A DNA stretch of 45,097 nt from UBA2979 sp963694535 (GTDB lineage Bacteria > Chloroflexota > Dehalococcoidia > UBA2979), in contig CAVODE010000005.1 of NCBI GenBank assembly GCA_963694535.1, positions 1 through 45,097 on the forward strand. The letters run 5' to 3'. Every line of letters starts with the position of its first letter. Within the stretch, counting starts at the first letter, position 1. Below, piece after piece: positions 1 to 7,235 of the stretch. Position numbers and translations under genes: made by a program. The notes beneath the pieces were generated by a model. The model was not told the origin of the DNA, did no database searches, and saw nothing but the letters and a program-made list of their open reading frames with translations.

Positions 1-127
1 TGGTGACAACGTAGAGATGACCATCGAGCTTGGGCAACCAATTGCGATTGAAGAAGGATTGCGTTTTGCAATTCGTGAGGGTGGTCGAACAGTTGGTGCA
101 GGGGCAGTAACTTCAATTATTGAATAG
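1..127 (+). CDS. tuf: Elongation factor Tu, C-terminal end (partial)
   Basis: The first 127 bases encode the last 41 residues of a protein whose 5' part lies outside the window. The translation reads GDNVEMTIELGQPIAIEEG followed by RFAIREGGRTVGAG, which is the conserved end of domain III of EF-Tu, the GTPase that brings aminoacyl-tRNA to the ribosome. The reading frame starts at base 2 and stops at TAG 125-127. The position just before rpmG, secE and nusG is the usual bacterial gene order, which supports the call. Confidence 0.95.
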   Translation, partial: GDNVEMTIELGQPIAIEEGLRFAIREGGRTVGAGAVTSIIE

Positions 128-148
128 ATATCTCAAGGAGTTCTTTCA

Positions 149-310
149 ATGGCAAAAGGTGACCGAGAGCATATAACGTTGGCTTGTGATGAGTGTAGTG
201 ATCGCAACTATACGACTATGAAGAGTAAGCGAAACGATCCTGATCGGATTAGTTTACGTAAGTACTGCCCGAAATGTAGGCAGCACGTTGTTCATCAACA
301 GACGCGTTAA
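149..310 (+). CDS. rpmG: Ribosomal protein bL33 (zinc-binding form)
   Basis: This is a 53-residue basic protein beginning MAKGDREHITLACDEC. It keeps two Cys-x2-Cys pairs (CDEC and CPKC), so it is the zinc-ribbon (C+) form of the large-subunit protein L33. An AAGGAG ribosome binding site at 134-139 lies 9 bases before the ATG. It sits between tuf and secE, as in many bacteria. It was found by direct translation, because it is short. Confidence 0.95.
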   Translation: MAKGDREHITLACDECSDRNYTTMKSKRNDPDRISLRKYCPKCRQHVVHQQTR

Positions 311-316
311 TGAATT

Positions 317-631
317 ATGGGAAGAAGAGCTCGAAGAGAGCAAGCAAAAGCTGATCGAAGGACACAGGGCCGTGGAACAACTCCACCTCGAGGTGGCTTA
401 GGTACAAGTACGTCAACTGCGAGTGGAGAAAATCAACGGAATGGAAGTTGGTGGAAACCTAAGTGGATTACGGACATATACAGTGAATTACGACGTGTAA
501 CATGGCCGTCCCGTTTAGAAGTTGCAAATCTAACCGTAGTTGTGATTTTGGTTTCTATTTTGTTAGGATTGGTGCTCGGTGGATTTGATCTGTTTTTTAG
601 TTGGATAGTGGAACAAACACTGTTCCGTTAG
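317..631 (+). CDS. secE: Preprotein translocase subunit SecE
   Basis: SecE is the small essential subunit that clamps SecY in the protein-export channel of the inner membrane. The protein has 104 residues. A basic, low-complexity N-terminal half (about residues 1-45) precedes the conserved amphipathic segment YSELRRVTWPSRLE, which is followed by a single transmembrane helix (about residues 70-98). This is the short one-helix form found in most bacteria, with an N-terminal extension. It starts 6 bases after the rpmG stop and has no clear Shine-Dalgarno sequence, so translation may be coupled to rpmG. The secE-nusG-rplK order confirms the call. Confidence 0.95.
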   Translation: MGRRARREQAKADRRTQGRGTTPPRGGLGTSTSTASGENQRNGSWWKPKWITDIYSELRRVTWPSRLEVANLTVVVILVSILLGLVLGGFDLFFSWIVEQTLFR

Positions 632-683
632 GGTGTATGAACGAGAATTATTTAGATAAGTTGATTGATAGAGAGTAAAAGAT

Positions 684-1277
684 ATGGTTACTGAATCATT
701 TGTTAGTGAAGAGTCGGACTCTACAGGGTCTGATGGCGAAGTATCTGCGGGTAGTTGGTTTATCGTCCAAACATACTCCGGTCATGAGGCGAACGTTAAG
801 CAGCATATTCAACAGGCGATTCAGACATTAGATCTTGGCGACAGAATTTTTGATGTTTTTATTCCTACGGTTGAGGAAATTCAGATCAAAGCGGGTCAAC
901 GAAAAACTGTGACTCACAAGAAATTTCCGGGTTATGTGTTCGTAAGAATGTTATTGGATGATGATACTTGGCGAGCAGTAAAGAATGTGCCAAGCGTTTC
1001 TGGCTTTGCAGCCTCTAATTCTGAGACGGGAAGACCGCTTCCGATGCCTGATGAGGAAGTGGAGCAATTAATTAAAGAAGATGAGTTAGGCCAAGCAACA
1101 TTCAATATTGGATTTGCGGTGGGTGAATCTGTGTTGGTAATAGACGGCCCGTTCTCTGACATGCTTGGCGAAGTGGATTCGATAGACATTGATCGGGGTC
1201 GTGTTCGGGTAATGGTTTCTATGTTTGGGCGAGAAACACCTGTAGATCTTGATTTCCTACAAGTAGAAAAGCAATAG
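684..1277 (+). CDS. nusG: Transcription termination/antitermination factor NusG
   Basis: NusG binds RNA polymerase, increases processivity and links transcription to Rho or to the ribosome. The 197-residue protein has an acidic N-terminal extension (about 1-23). The NGN domain follows, with WFIVQTYSGHEANVKQHI and the motif KKFPGYVFVRM. The C-terminal KOW domain contains GPFSDMLGEVDSID and ends VDLDFLQVEKQ. Length and domain order are normal. It lies between secE and rplK. Its usual partner Rho is encoded in the same window at the opposite end. Confidence 0.97.
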   Translation: MVTESFVSEESDSTGSDGEVSAGSWFIVQTYSGHEANVKQHIQQAIQTLDLGDRIFDVFIPTVEEIQIKAGQRKTVTHKKFPGYVFVRMLLDDDTWRAVKNVPSVSGFAASNSETGRPLPMPDEEVEQLIKEDELGQATFNIGFAVGESVLVIDGPFSDMLGEVDSIDIDRGRVRVMVSMFGRETPVDLDFLQVEKQ

Positions 1278-1290
1278 AAGGACTAGGGTA

Positions 1291-1716
1291 ATGGCGAAAA
1301 AGATAAAGGCAGTTTTAACAATGCATATTCAGGCTGGGAAAGCTACTCCAGCTCCGCCAGTCGGGACCGCACTCGGCCCACATGGCGTTGATATTCCAGG
1401 ATTTTGTAATCAGTATAATGAGCAAACTAAAGGGCAAGAAGGGAACACTATTCCGGCTAAGGTCACCGTCTACGAAGATAGAACTTTGACTTTCACTATA
1501 ACTACACCTCCGACGTCCGAATTAATCCTTAAGCAAATTGGTCTGACCAAGGGATCACCGTCTGCTCTTTTGGAAAAAGTTGGCAAGATTTCTCATGATC
1601 AATTAAAGTCAGTTGCAAAAATTAAGATGCCGGACTTAAATACGGCTGATATTGATCAGGCGATTCTCGTAGTATCAGGAACAGCTCGTTCAATGGGAAT
1701 CGAAGTAACAGACTAA
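1291..1716 (+). CDS. rplK: Ribosomal protein uL11
   Basis: This 141-residue protein starts MAKKIKAVLTMHIQAGKATP and contains the proline-rich N-terminal signature APPVGTALGPHG and the C-terminal rRNA-binding segment ending VSGTARSMGIEVTD. L11 forms the base of the L10-L12 stalk and takes part in GTPase-factor binding. A strong ribosome binding site (AAGGA) lies before the ATG, 13 bases after nusG. Its likely methyltransferase, PrmA, is encoded at 34445-35371 in the same window. Confidence 0.98.
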   Translation: MAKKIKAVLTMHIQAGKATPAPPVGTALGPHGVDIPGFCNQYNEQTKGQEGNTIPAKVTVYEDRTLTFTITTPPTSELILKQIGLTKGSPSALLEKVGKISHDQLKSVAKIKMPDLNTADIDQAILVVSGTARSMGIEVTD

Positions 1717-1754
1717 ATTTTAGTTAAATACGTGGATATGTAAGGTGATTGAAG

Positions 1755-2462
1755 ATGACAAAAACAAGTAAACGGACCAAAGAGCTAAGTGAGCTTATTG
1801 ACCCTGATAATGATTATTCAGTAGGCGAGGCGGTCGACTTGGTTAAACGCAGCTCGACTGCCAAGTTCGATGAGACTGTCGAACTACACATTAAGACAGC
1901 GTTAGATGGCCAAAATCAAGACCAACAACTTCGCGGAACAATCAGCCTTCCTCACGGAACTGGTCGAGTGGTGAAAGTAGCCGTGTTTGCTGAGGGCGAG
2001 GCGGCAACTCTAGCCCGCGAGGCGGGTGCGGATCATGTCGGTGGCGATGAGTTGGTGGCTTCTGTGCGAGATGGAATGTTGGATTTTAATGTTGCAATTG
2101 CGCAACGTGAATTGATGGGGAAGGTTGGATCCCTCGGACGAGTGCTTGGGCCAAGGGGCTTAATGCCAAACCCTAGGACGAACACGGTTTTATCAGGAGA
2201 AGATATTCCCAAAGCGATTGCAGAAGTGAAGGCAGGCAGGATTGATTTTCGATTGGACCGAAATAACGGAGTACACGCTGTAATTGGCAAGGCTTCTTTT
2301 GAAGGAACAGCATTAGAGGAGAACTTGCGTGCTCTGATTTCGGAGATGGAAAGGAATAGACCAAGAGGTGCCAAGGGTGAACTTATTCGGGGAGCCAGCA
2401 TTTCGTCAACAATGGGACGTGGAGTGAGATTAGATCTTCAAGATCTCAAGGATACGGCATAA
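1755..2462 (+). CDS. rplA: Ribosomal protein uL1
   Basis: The protein has 235 residues from ATG 1755 and shows the L1 signature LGRVLGPRGLMPNP and the C-terminal segment SSTMGRGVRLDL. L1 builds the mobile stalk that releases deacylated tRNA and usually represses its own operon translationally. An upstream in-frame TTG at 1749 is open, but AAGGTG at 1742-1747 lies seven bases before ATG 1755, so the ATG is preferred. It follows rplK directly and is separated from rplJ by a structured leader. Confidence 0.97.
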   Translation: MTKTSKRTKELSELIDPDNDYSVGEAVDLVKRSSTAKFDETVELHIKTALDGQNQDQQLRGTISLPHGTGRVVKVAVFAEGEAATLAREAGADHVGGDELVASVRDGMLDFNVAIAQRELMGKVGSLGRVLGPRGLMPNPRTNTVLSGEDIPKAIAEVKAGRIDFRLDRNNGVHAVIGKASFEGTALEENLRALISEMERNRPRGAKGELIRGASISSTMGRGVRLDLQDLKDTA

Positions 2463-2548
2463 AAAAGCTAAAGCTGTGGACTGTAATTCAAAATACAGAT
2501 AGTGTTCACAGTCTGCTTATAGAGAAGAGTTAAGTAAGACCAGAGACC

Positions 2549-2663
2549 AATGGTTCAGGGTTGAGTAATTCGGAAACAGTTATTGTTCCGACCCATTGCA
2601 GGTGAAGATTTCAGTACGAGAATTCTTTTGTGAATTCTCATATATAGGTTTCATCTCCTGCCG
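2549..2663 (+). promoter_or_regulatory. L10-type ribosomal protein leader (rplJL mRNA leader)
   Basis: The 222 bases between rplA and rplJ hold no gene but contain nested inverted repeats. AATGG 2549-2553 pairs with CCATT 2593-2597 and encloses TCGGAA 2570-2575 pairing with TTCCGA 2586-2591. Next, GCAGG 2598-2602 plus TGAA 2603-2606 pair with TTCA 2650-2653 and CCTGC 2657-2661, leaving a three-base bulge. That stem encloses a perfect 8-bp hairpin at 2618-2639. The position matches the known L10 leader, where the L10-L12 complex binds its own mRNA. The fit to the Rfam family was judged by eye only. Confidence 0.55.
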
Positions 2664-2684
2664 ATTGTTAAAAGGAGTTAAATT

Positions 2685-3377
2685 GTGCCCACAGAACGTA
2701 AAATTCAGCAAGTGGCAGATCTCGTGGATCGAATCAATAGGGCGGAAGTTGCAATAGCAGCGTCTTTTTCAAGTGAAAGTGTGTCTAATCAGACGGCCCT
2801 TCGTCAAGCAATGTCGAATTCCTCGGTAGAGGTGAAAGTTATAAAAAATACCCTTTTGAGGCGAGCTGCAGCTGAGGCTGGTAAGCCTATTTATAGCGAG
2901 CTTGCTGACGGACCAACTGCAATAGCGTTTGCGTATGATGAGCCGATTACAGCCATTAAGGCGCTGGTGGCTTATTTGGATAGCCTGCAGGATACGAATT
3001 TTGCGATCCGTAACGGAATTTATGAAGACCAAGTTATTGATGCTGCATATATTCAGACACTCGCTACATTGCCATCGAAGGAAGAATTATTAGCACGCTT
3101 GGCAGGAAATGTAATAGCCAAAATTTCAGAGTTCGCTTCGTTACTAATTGCGACTCAGAGAGACTTCGTGGGCCTTATCGAGGCGAGAGCAAACCAATTG
3201 GAGTTGAGCGGCGACGTAGTAGCTGAGGACGTAGTAGCTGAGGACGTAGTAGCTGAGGACGTAGTAGCTGAGGACGTAGTAGCTGAGGACGTAGTAGCTG
3301 AGGACGTAGTAGCTGAGGACGTAGTAGCTGAGGACGTAGTAGCTGAGGACGTAGTAGCTGAGGATAAATCAGAATAG
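2685..3377 (+). CDS. rplJ: Ribosomal protein uL10 with tandem-repeat acidic tail
   Basis: L10 anchors L7/L12 dimers on the ribosomal stalk. The start is GTG 2685, with AAAGGAG at 2671-2677. Residues 1-176 look like an ordinary L10: an N-terminal MPTERKIQQVADLVDRIN, the rRNA-binding region around IKNTLLRRAAAE, and a C-terminal helix that recruits L12. Residues 177-226 are ten exact copies of the pentapeptide DVVAE, followed by DKSE. L10 is usually about 165-180 residues, so the last 54 residues are an extra, strongly acidic tail placed directly after the L12-binding helix. It lies just upstream of rplL. Confidence 0.95.
   Translation: MPTERKIQQVADLVDRINRAEVAIAASFSSESVSNQTALRQAMSNSSVEVKVIKNTLLRRAAAEAGKPIYSELADGPTAIAFAYDEPITAIKALVAYLDSLQDTNFAIRNGIYEDQVIDAAYIQTLATLPSKEELLARLAGNVIAKISEFASLLIATQRDFVGLIEARANQLELSGDVVAEDVVAEDVVAEDVVAEDVVAEDVVAEDVVAEDVVAEDVVAEDVVAEDKSE
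3213..3362 (+). repeat. Ten perfect 15-bp tandem repeats inside rplJ
   Basis: The unit GACGTAGTAGCTGAG is repeated ten times with no mismatch and in frame, encoding (DVVAE)10. Each unit uses the same codons, so the array arose by recent DNA-level expansion rather than by selection on protein sequence alone. A unit length that is a multiple of three keeps the rplJ frame whatever the copy number. Confidence 0.98.
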
Positions 3378-3379
3378 TA

Positions 3380-3410
3380 AAAAGCCTCGAATATAGAGAT
3401 CGAGACTTTT
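3380..3410 (+). other. Hairpin between rplJ and rplL
   Basis: AAAAGCCTCGA at 3380-3390 and TCGAGACTTTT at 3400-3410 form an 11-bp stem with a single C-A mismatch and a 9-base loop. A-rich sequence follows, not a T run. It begins two bases after the rplJ stop and lies just upstream of the rplL ribosome binding site (AAGGAG before ATG 3428). It could be a weak terminator, an RNA-processing site or a stabiliser of the rplL message. The function is not shown by the sequence. Confidence 0.5.
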
Positions 3411-3427
3411 AAAAATAAGGAGAAAAT

Positions 3428-3805
3428 ATGGGACACGTTGAAGATGTGATGACAATTGTCAAAGAAATGACACTTATAGAATTGCGTGATTTAAATAATG
3501 CAATTGAGGAAGAATTTGGTGTTACTGCGGCGGCGCCAGTTGCAGCCGTGGCAGCGGCTCCGGTCGACGCAGATGGTGGTGATGCAGCAGACGCAGACAA
3601 TCTAACTGTTACTTTGGTAAATTTTGGTGAAAAGAAAATTGACGTCATCAAAGCAGTTCGTTCCGTAACTGATCTCGGCCTCAAAGAAGCGAAGGAATTC
3701 GTGGAGGGCGCACCTGGAGTGGTGAAAGACGGGCTCAATAAAGAAGGAGCTGATGAGATAAAAGAGAAACTTGAGGCCGCAGGCGCTTCGGTTGAGGTTA
3801 AATAG
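3428..3805 (+). CDS. rplL: Ribosomal protein bL12 (L7/L12)
   Basis: The 125-residue acidic stalk protein has an N-terminal dimerisation helix region (MTIVKEMTLIELRDLNNAIE), an alanine-rich hinge (about 36-55) and the C-terminal factor-binding domain with VIKAVRSVTDLGLKEAKEFVE. It binds translational GTPases and is present in several copies per L10. A good AAGGAG site precedes the ATG. Length and domain order are typical. Confidence 0.98.
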   Translation: MGHVEDVMTIVKEMTLIELRDLNNAIEEEFGVTAAAPVAAVAAAPVDADGGDAADADNLTVTLVNFGEKKIDVIKAVRSVTDLGLKEAKEFVEGAPGVVKDGLNKEGADEIKEKLEAAGASVEVK

Positions 3806-3873
3806 ACGAGAGAAATTTTAGAGCTTTGGCTGGACCGTTGCCTGCAGTCAGAGATCTAGGGTAATCTTTTTGT

Positions 3874-4575
3874 GTGGATGTAGATAATCTCGACCAGATC
3901 AGTGATGACAATTCTTTATTCAATTGTCATCGTTGCGGAGTAAATTTTCAGATTGCTGGGTCGTCCGGTATCTCTTTATTTTGCGATGATTGTTCAGCAA
4001 TAAAATCGAGGTTAGAGATGAGTCGCATGAGTTCGGCTGTGTTTTGTACTGTTGCGTTCCTAACACTTATTTTTTTTACACTGCTTTTGGATACTCGGGT
4101 AGCGACGAACAGTTTTGTTTCATTGAGCCGATTCAAGCAAATACCAAACTCAGAGGAACCTCGAGACGATATGGGTACTGATATGTCGTCAAGCTCCAGT
4201 GTGGGGGAGCGATTCGCAGCACCGGTTGTCACTCAATCACCGATGCTAATCTCAAGCCAAGGTGTGAATGAATCGATTCAGCCGAACAGTGCGGTGAAAC
4301 CAATTCCAAAAGATGTGGCTTCTGCTGAACTAGCGAGTGATCCTCTCAGCCAGACTCTAAGTCCAACTGTGAGCAATCCTGAATTTAACTATAGGAAATA
4401 TATTGTCGTGGCAGGAGATTCTCTGTATGCGATAGCGGAACAATTTCTTCCGACCGATCTCACTCTCGACGAATACACGGAGTTGATCAGGGATGCTAAT
4501 TTAATTAGGAATGGTAATGATTTATCGATCGGCATGGAATTACTAATACCACAAGTCAGAGATGTGAGCGACTAA
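3874..4575 (+). CDS. Zinc ribbon-transmembrane-LysM protein, function unknown
   Basis: The 233-residue protein starts at GTG 3874 with a weak AGGG site. Residues about 18-42 form a Cys4 zinc ribbon (CHRC and CDDC). One transmembrane helix follows (about 55-75, AVFCTVAFLTLIFFTLLL). A Ser/Pro-rich linker of roughly 100 residues leads to a LysM-like domain at the C-terminus, with YIVVAGDSLYAIAEQF and GMELLIPQV. The predicted topology places the zinc ribbon in the cytoplasm and LysM, a peptidoglycan-binding module, outside. I do not recognise a named family. It begins a three-gene run of membrane proteins downstream of the ribosomal genes. Confidence 0.75.
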   Translation: MDVDNLDQISDDNSLFNCHRCGVNFQIAGSSGISLFCDDCSAIKSRLEMSRMSSAVFCTVAFLTLIFFTLLLDTRVATNSFVSLSRFKQIPNSEEPRDDMGTDMSSSSSVGERFAAPVVTQSPMLISSQGVNESIQPNSAVKPIPKDVASAELASDPLSQTLSPTVSNPEFNYRKYIVVAGDSLYAIAEQFLPTDLTLDEYTELIRDANLIRNGNDLSIGMELLIPQVRDVSD

Positions 4576-4581
4576 CCTATC

Positions 4582-5322
4582 ATGTTCAGATACGAGAATA
4601 ACAGCAGTGATAAACAGGTTGAAGTTGCGGTTGCGGCTTCGGACTCATTAAATCGACGTTCTCTAATTTGTTGGAGTTTCGCTGGCTTTGTGTTCATGTT
4701 GTATCTAGCTGCGAGTCTGATAGTACAGGAACCATTTACAAATCTCGTTGATGATCGGGGAATAAACTCCGACCTGCTGTTGTTGGCATCTTTCACTGGA
4801 GCCTTTGTCACCATTATCAAGGCCATGAGCATATGGCTCACAAGTCGTACAAGAGAGATTTCACCAATTGATGATTTGTACCTTCAATTTAGAGATGAAA
4901 AATCTAGCAGACGCTCTGTTTGGATGAGGGTATCCCTATTTGTTCCCTTGTCATTGTGTTGCTGTTTACTATTAACCTGGTTAATATTTTCTTTGCCTCA
5001 AACCACAGTGGGATTGATTATTGTAAGTATATTTTCAGTGGCTATATTTATTGAGGGATTTTCGGTAGTTAGAGACATTGTTAGTAAACCTATTACTACG
5101 GAGGCTAGAGTCTCACGCCTGTGGCAAAAGGGTAGACTCTTAGTTTTTGGACAGGTTTACTATCTTTTGATTGATAAGAAATTATTTGAAATTTCTGCAT
5201 TTGCTTATCATCAGCTGCAGTTGGATGCCAAACCTTATGTTCGTATACGTCATTGGCCGCATAGCAATATTGTAATTTCTATTCAGAACGCTAAAGAGCC
5301 TGAGAGTTCAGAGTTGAAATAG
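4582..5322 (+). CDS. Four-helix membrane protein with C-terminal soluble domain, unknown
   Basis: The protein has 246 residues. Four hydrophobic segments are visible at about residues 28-50, 60-82, 113-136 and 140-162. The last 80 residues form a soluble domain with the pattern LVFGQVYYLLIDKKLFEIS and a Tyr/His-Pro-rich end (RIRHWPHSNIVISI). Similar patterns occur at the C-terminus of several uncharacterised bacterial membrane proteins, but I cannot name a family with confidence. It starts 6 bases after the preceding LysM gene and 11 bases before the CvpA-like gene, so the three are probably co-transcribed. Confidence 0.7.
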   Translation: MFRYENNSSDKQVEVAVAASDSLNRRSLICWSFAGFVFMLYLAASLIVQEPFTNLVDDRGINSDLLLLASFTGAFVTIIKAMSIWLTSRTREISPIDDLYLQFRDEKSSRRSVWMRVSLFVPLSLCCCLLLTWLIFSLPQTTVGLIIVSIFSVAIFIEGFSVVRDIVSKPITTEARVSRLWQKGRLLVFGQVYYLLIDKKLFEISAFAYHQLQLDAKPYVRIRHWPHSNIVISIQNAKEPESSELK

Positions 5323-5333
5323 GTGAATAGTAG

Positions 5334-5870
5334 ATGAATTGGTTCGACGCGTGCGTTGTAATAGTCGTTGGCTTTGTGACGTGGAATTCGTTTCGCTCAG
5401 GGATTTTGATGCAACTCGCGGTCTTATCAAGCGCGGTAGTGGGAATACTAATAGCGGGCCAACTTTATTCTGACTTAGCAGATAGCCTTCTCTTACTTAT
5501 TGATGATGAAGTTTTAACCAAACTGATTGCATTTTTGTCGATCACATTCGGAATTTTGTTGCTTGGGTATACATCAGGTTTTGTTCTAAGAAGTTTTACT
5601 AGAATTCTAATGCTTGGTTGGCTCGATCGATTTGGGGGTGGAATTCTTGGCTTTGTATCTTCCACTTTGATTATCACAGCCGTTTTAACCTCGGTATCTA
5701 GTTTTCCTGCATCTCAGCCATTAATTCAAGGTATAGACGAGTCATATTTTGCGAGAGAATTGCTGGGAGTATACAGTTTTATGGAGATTGGGTTTCCAAC
5801 TGAGTTTGAAGATCCGTTATCGAAGTTGCTTGAGTGGCGAATAAAATATGACAATTTCAATATGAAATAA
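5334..5870 (+). CDS. CvpA family membrane protein
   Basis: The 178-residue protein begins MNWFDACVVIVVGFVTWNSF. It shows the CvpA pattern of four hydrophobic helices: about 5-22, 25-45, 63-85, and 95-118 with LDRFGGGILGFVSSTLIITAVL. The family is best known for colicin V production/secretion and, more broadly, envelope homeostasis; the molecular role is not settled. An AGGTGA ribosome binding site lies upstream of the ATG. Its place after two other envelope proteins fits an envelope role. Confidence 0.85.
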   Translation: MNWFDACVVIVVGFVTWNSFRSGILMQLAVLSSAVVGILIAGQLYSDLADSLLLLIDDEVLTKLIAFLSITFGILLLGYTSGFVLRSFTRILMLGWLDRFGGGILGFVSSTLIITAVLTSVSSFPASQPLIQGIDESYFARELLGVYSFMEIGFPTEFEDPLSKLLEWRIKYDNFNMK

Positions 5871-5938
5871 TTGCTACACTATAGCCACTTTTATAAAGGA
5901 GCTGTAAGCTGACCGCGATTAAGAATTTATCTACTCTA

Positions 5939-6451
5939 GTGCTTAATCAAAACTACGAACCGTTACACGTTTGTGCGGTTCGTAGGGCAGTAGTGCTTAC
6001 GATAACCGGAAGGGCAGATTTACTTGAAGAGGGTGATGAAGGTATCAAAAGTGCAGGCGGCAAAGTGTTCAGCACACCATCCGTGATTAGGTTGCAGAGC
6101 TACATTAAGCGGCCCACCCCTCGGCCGCGGCTTACTCGTAAGGAAATATTTTCTAGAGATAGTTATAAATGTCAGTACTGTGCTATCAAATTGGATTCAC
6201 AGCATTTAACTCTTGATCATGTAGTACCTCGTCGTTTAGGTGGTCAGCATGAGTGGGAGAATATAACTACGGCGTGTTCCAAATGCAATCACAAAAAAGG
6301 TGGCAGAACTCCCTTGCAGGCCGGAATGCAACTTAGCGCTGAGCCTATACGACCTCGAACAGATATCGGCAGGACATTTATTTCTTATGTGGCTCAATAT
6401 AGCGAATGGGAGCAGTATCTTGTTCCTTGGTATAGAAAATCTGCGGCATAA
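5939..6451 (+). CDS. HNH endonuclease family protein
   Basis: Residues 1-55 carry the N-terminal segment typical of this HNH family (LNQNYEPLHVCAVRRAVV). Residues 70-130 carry the HNH core: CQYC, then LDHVVPRRLGG, then ITTACSKCNHKKGG. Both Cys-x2-Cys zinc pairs, the DHV histidine, the N and the final H are present, so it looks active. The biological target is unknown; such proteins are widespread housekeeping-like genes. The start is uncertain. GTG 5939 has no ribosome binding site, but an in-frame CTG at 5909 lies seven bases after AAAGGAG (5895-5901) and would add the residues MTAIKNLSTL. It ends 13 bases from the convergent gene. Confidence 0.85.
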   Translation: MLNQNYEPLHVCAVRRAVVLTITGRADLLEEGDEGIKSAGGKVFSTPSVIRLQSYIKRPTPRPRLTRKEIFSRDSYKCQYCAIKLDSQHLTLDHVVPRRLGGQHEWENITTACSKCNHKKGGRTPLQAGMQLSAEPIRPRTDIGRTFISYVAQYSEWEQYLVPWYRKSAA

Positions 6452-6464
6452 GGACTAGTAAAAC

Positions 6465-7172
6465 CTAAACCAGCTCAGTCTTCAATCTATTTTCTATCAC
6501 TACATATGCGCCGAGATTAAGCTCCTCATGTGTCAGATGGAGTGAACTAAGTGCGGCGGCGGGTGTAGCCCATCCATTTTTACCAACAATTTCAGCAATG
6601 CTTTCACCATTTTCTGCCGCAGCTGGTAACTCCTCAACAAATTGCTTCTTCAGCTGTTTCCACATAACTTCAGGATGATCAAAGGAGTAACGAGCATAGA
6701 GCAGTGAAGCAAAGGCATTTCCTGGCTCACCGATGTGGCGAAATTCTTCAGGTGCATCTTTAATAAGTTGCTTTAGACCTTGATGTCGCTGTTCATCTTC
6801 CCATTCGGTGTCTAAGTTGAGGTGTGCTAAATGTTCGTTAGCTTCAGGAGCAAGAACTAGTTCGCGAAGTGCGTCTCTAACAAGAGACCCACCAACAACA
6901 TCGTTATCAGTTTTTTGTACAGAGGGAAATTTATCAAGCTTTTGCCGAACATGCTGCAGCGCGACCCCAAGAATTCTTGGCATAGCATGGGTGGGAACAC
7001 CGTTGTGTAGTCGAATTTTAATCTTTTCAGTTTCCCAAATAACTGCAGAAAAAGTACCACCCTCGAAGCTTTCTAGAATTATTTCACTGTGACCGTTAGC
7101 AGAAGCTTGGGAACTAATTTCTTCGTACATTTTATCTAACGAGTTACCTATGTTCTTTCCAATTACGTTCAT
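6465..7172 (-). CDS. Conserved-looking soluble protein of unknown function
   Basis: I do not recognise this 235-residue protein. It has no signal peptide or membrane helix and is mostly charged and helical. Landmarks are ESFEGGTFSAVIWETEKI near residue 54, the His-containing VALQHVRQKLDKFP near 90-105, and a tryptophan/alanine-rich C-terminal segment KNGWATPAAALSSLHLT. No metal-binding or nucleotide-binding motif stands out. It is the last gene of the minus-strand run that begins with pdxS and follows pheA by 63 bases, so it may share a transcript, but no function follows from that. Confidence 0.6.
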   Translation of the reverse strand: MNVIGKNIGNSLDKMYEEISSQASANGHSEIILESFEGGTFSAVIWETEKIKIRLHNGVPTHAMPRILGVALQHVRQKLDKFPSVQKTDNDVVGGSLVRDALRELVLAPEANEHLAHLNLDTEWEDEQRHQGLKQLIKDAPEEFRHIGEPGNAFASLLYARYSFDHPEVMWKQLKKQFVEELPAAAENGESIAEIVGKNGWATPAAALSSLHLTHEELNLGAYVVIENRLKTELV

Positions 7173-7235
7173 TGACGGCTCATTTCATTAGGTGAATACC
7201 TGTAATTAGGTACACTCGACAGCGTGTTACATTAT

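Noticed and set aside
3213..3362. CRISPR-like repeat array
   Set aside because: The units are directly adjacent with no spacers and encode protein in frame, so it is a coding tandem repeat.
3155..3436. Minus-strand frame of 93 codons rich in Ser-Ala-Thr repeats
   Set aside because: It is only the complement of the 15-bp array in rplJ, which is open in several frames because of its regular sequence.
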